Source of the DNA: Francisella adeliensis
GTDB taxonomy: Bacteria; Pseudomonadota; Gammaproteobacteria; Francisellales; Francisellaceae
Assembly: GCF_003290445.1 (NCBI RefSeq)
Contig: NZ_CP021781.1
Coordinates: 434,001 to 498,000 of the forward strand
DNA length: 64,000 bases
Reading direction: 5' to 3'
In this document: piece by piece, positions 63,458 through 64,000 of the stretch
Position numbering within the stretch: position 1 is the first letter of the stretch
Layout: each line of letters opens with the position of its first letter
The notes under the pieces: generated by a model
What the model saw: only the letters and a program-made list of their open reading frames with translations
Told to the model about the DNA's origin: nothing
The model's database searches: none
Made by a program: the position numbers and the translations under genes

Positions 63458-64000
63458 ATGAAAAAGAATATTTTAAGTACTATAATTTTGTCGTCAATTA
63501 TGGCGACCAGTGTTTTTGCATATGAGGTTCAAGAAACTTCCGCAGCGAAAAAACAGTCAGAACAGCAAGGTGAATCGGCGACATCTAAAGTAGATATGGG
63601 TGCAGATGTAGCAAATTTAAATTCAGCCATTTCAGCTGAGTCAAAGCCAGTTGCTCAAGCATCCGAAGATAAAAGATCAGCAGAGGAAATTCTAAATGAT
63701 GTGATGGAAGGCTATATTGATGAAAATAATTTGCGTGATAGGTATGATTATGTTGGCTCAGCTATTGGAGTATCATCACAAAATCAGACTAACTCAAATT
63801 ATGTTGATAGTGCCCAATTAGCGTTTGAGAAAGCTTTAATTAAAGCTCAAGCAGAATATATATCATTTATATCAGCAGATACTCAAGTTGATAAAAGTAT
63901 GAGCATTGATAGTAATCAAGGTACTAAGGCAAATACTATGGAAGATAGTAACAACAAGCCAAAAGAAGGTACGCAAGAAGCTGTTGATGCCAAGAAAACT
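63458..64000 (+). CDS. Secreted hypothetical protein, cut by the window end
   Basis: The reading starts with AGGAG upstream of an ATG at 63458 and is open to the last base (181 codons), so the gene continues beyond the window. A signal peptide ends near SVFA; the mature start is low-complexity (Ser, Gln, Ala, Lys), followed by AEEILNDVMEGYIDENNLRDRYD and AQLAFEKALIKAQAEYISFIS. It follows the LpoB-like gene closely in the same direction and may act with it. Family not recognised. Confidence 0.75.
   Translation, partial: MKKNILSTIILSSIMATSVFAYEVQETSAAKKQSEQQGESATSKVDMGADVANLNSAISAESKPVAQASEDKRSAEEILNDVMEGYIDENNLRDRYDYVGSAIGVSSQNQTNSNYVDSAQLAFEKALIKAQAEYISFISADTQVDKSMSIDSNQGTKANTMEDSNNKPKEGTQEAVDAKKT

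Overview
The window is about 64 kb of AT-rich chromosome from a gammaproteobacterium, almost certainly Francisella of the environmental/fish type (philomiragia-like). The gene families and their order support this: a DUF3573 siderophore-porin relative, a NadM-Nudix fusion beside glmU-glmS, a psd gene convergent with a 111-residue PigR/FevR-like regulator, and many small lipoproteins. The genus is inferred from remembered family and synteny patterns; no search was run.

Layout. 1-3241: the end of a glucuronate/inositol operon (uxaC, sugar porter, myo-inositol oxygenase). 3275-14593: mostly core genes (lipoprotein, rppH, PAP2 phosphatase, ampD, an ABC-2 exporter, a YhhQ-type transporter, a large MscS channel, a GT2 glycosyltransferase, nadK, a LysE exporter, trmB, and a hypothetical gene downstream of trmB). 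15023-17683: a nitric-oxide-response operon with a near-consensus NsrR operator over its start site. It encodes a truncated haemoglobin, a 2Fe-2S/FAD/NAD reductase, a damaged alternative oxidase, nsrR, and a truncated second haemoglobin joined to a relic of the gene at 13871. 17928-28192: a 10.2-kb element inserted in the 3' end of an elongator tRNA-Met gene. It has a perfect 50-bp direct repeat at its ends, matching TTGTTACC-type repeats just inside both ends, and an integrase cut off before its catalytic domain. Its cargo is largely broken: GMC oxidoreductase fragment, frameshifted MFS gene, Ddl-type ATP-grasp ligase, two tandem unknown paralogues (one frameshifted), a GC-richer foldback region of about 400 bp, a 2-hydroxyacid dehydrogenase, and scraps of a DUF3631-type protein, a flavin monooxygenase and possibly a transposase.

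28393-46358: proQ, trkH, a galactoside cluster (GH42 beta-galactosidase, a gutted GH36 alpha-galactosidase, MFS transporter), rho, trxA, ppx, rarA, a fatty-acyl desaturase, two GNAT genes, glmS-glmU and nadM. 46360-64000: envelope and regulatory genes: a BamC-like lipoprotein, psd, the PigR/FevR-like regulator, small lipoproteins, a site-2 protease, a pentameric ligand-gated ion channel homologue, a DUF3573 outer-membrane protein, three transporters, a DUF1365/FAD-oxidoreductase pair, a two-component system, an SH3 protein, a methyltransferase, an LpoB-like lipoprotein, and the start of a secreted protein cut by the window end.

The main themes are an NO-sensing respiratory/haemoglobin module caught in decay, an immobilised tRNA island with possible integrase arm sites and an unexplained folded element, and accessory carbon pathways (inositol, galactosides) of uneven integrity.
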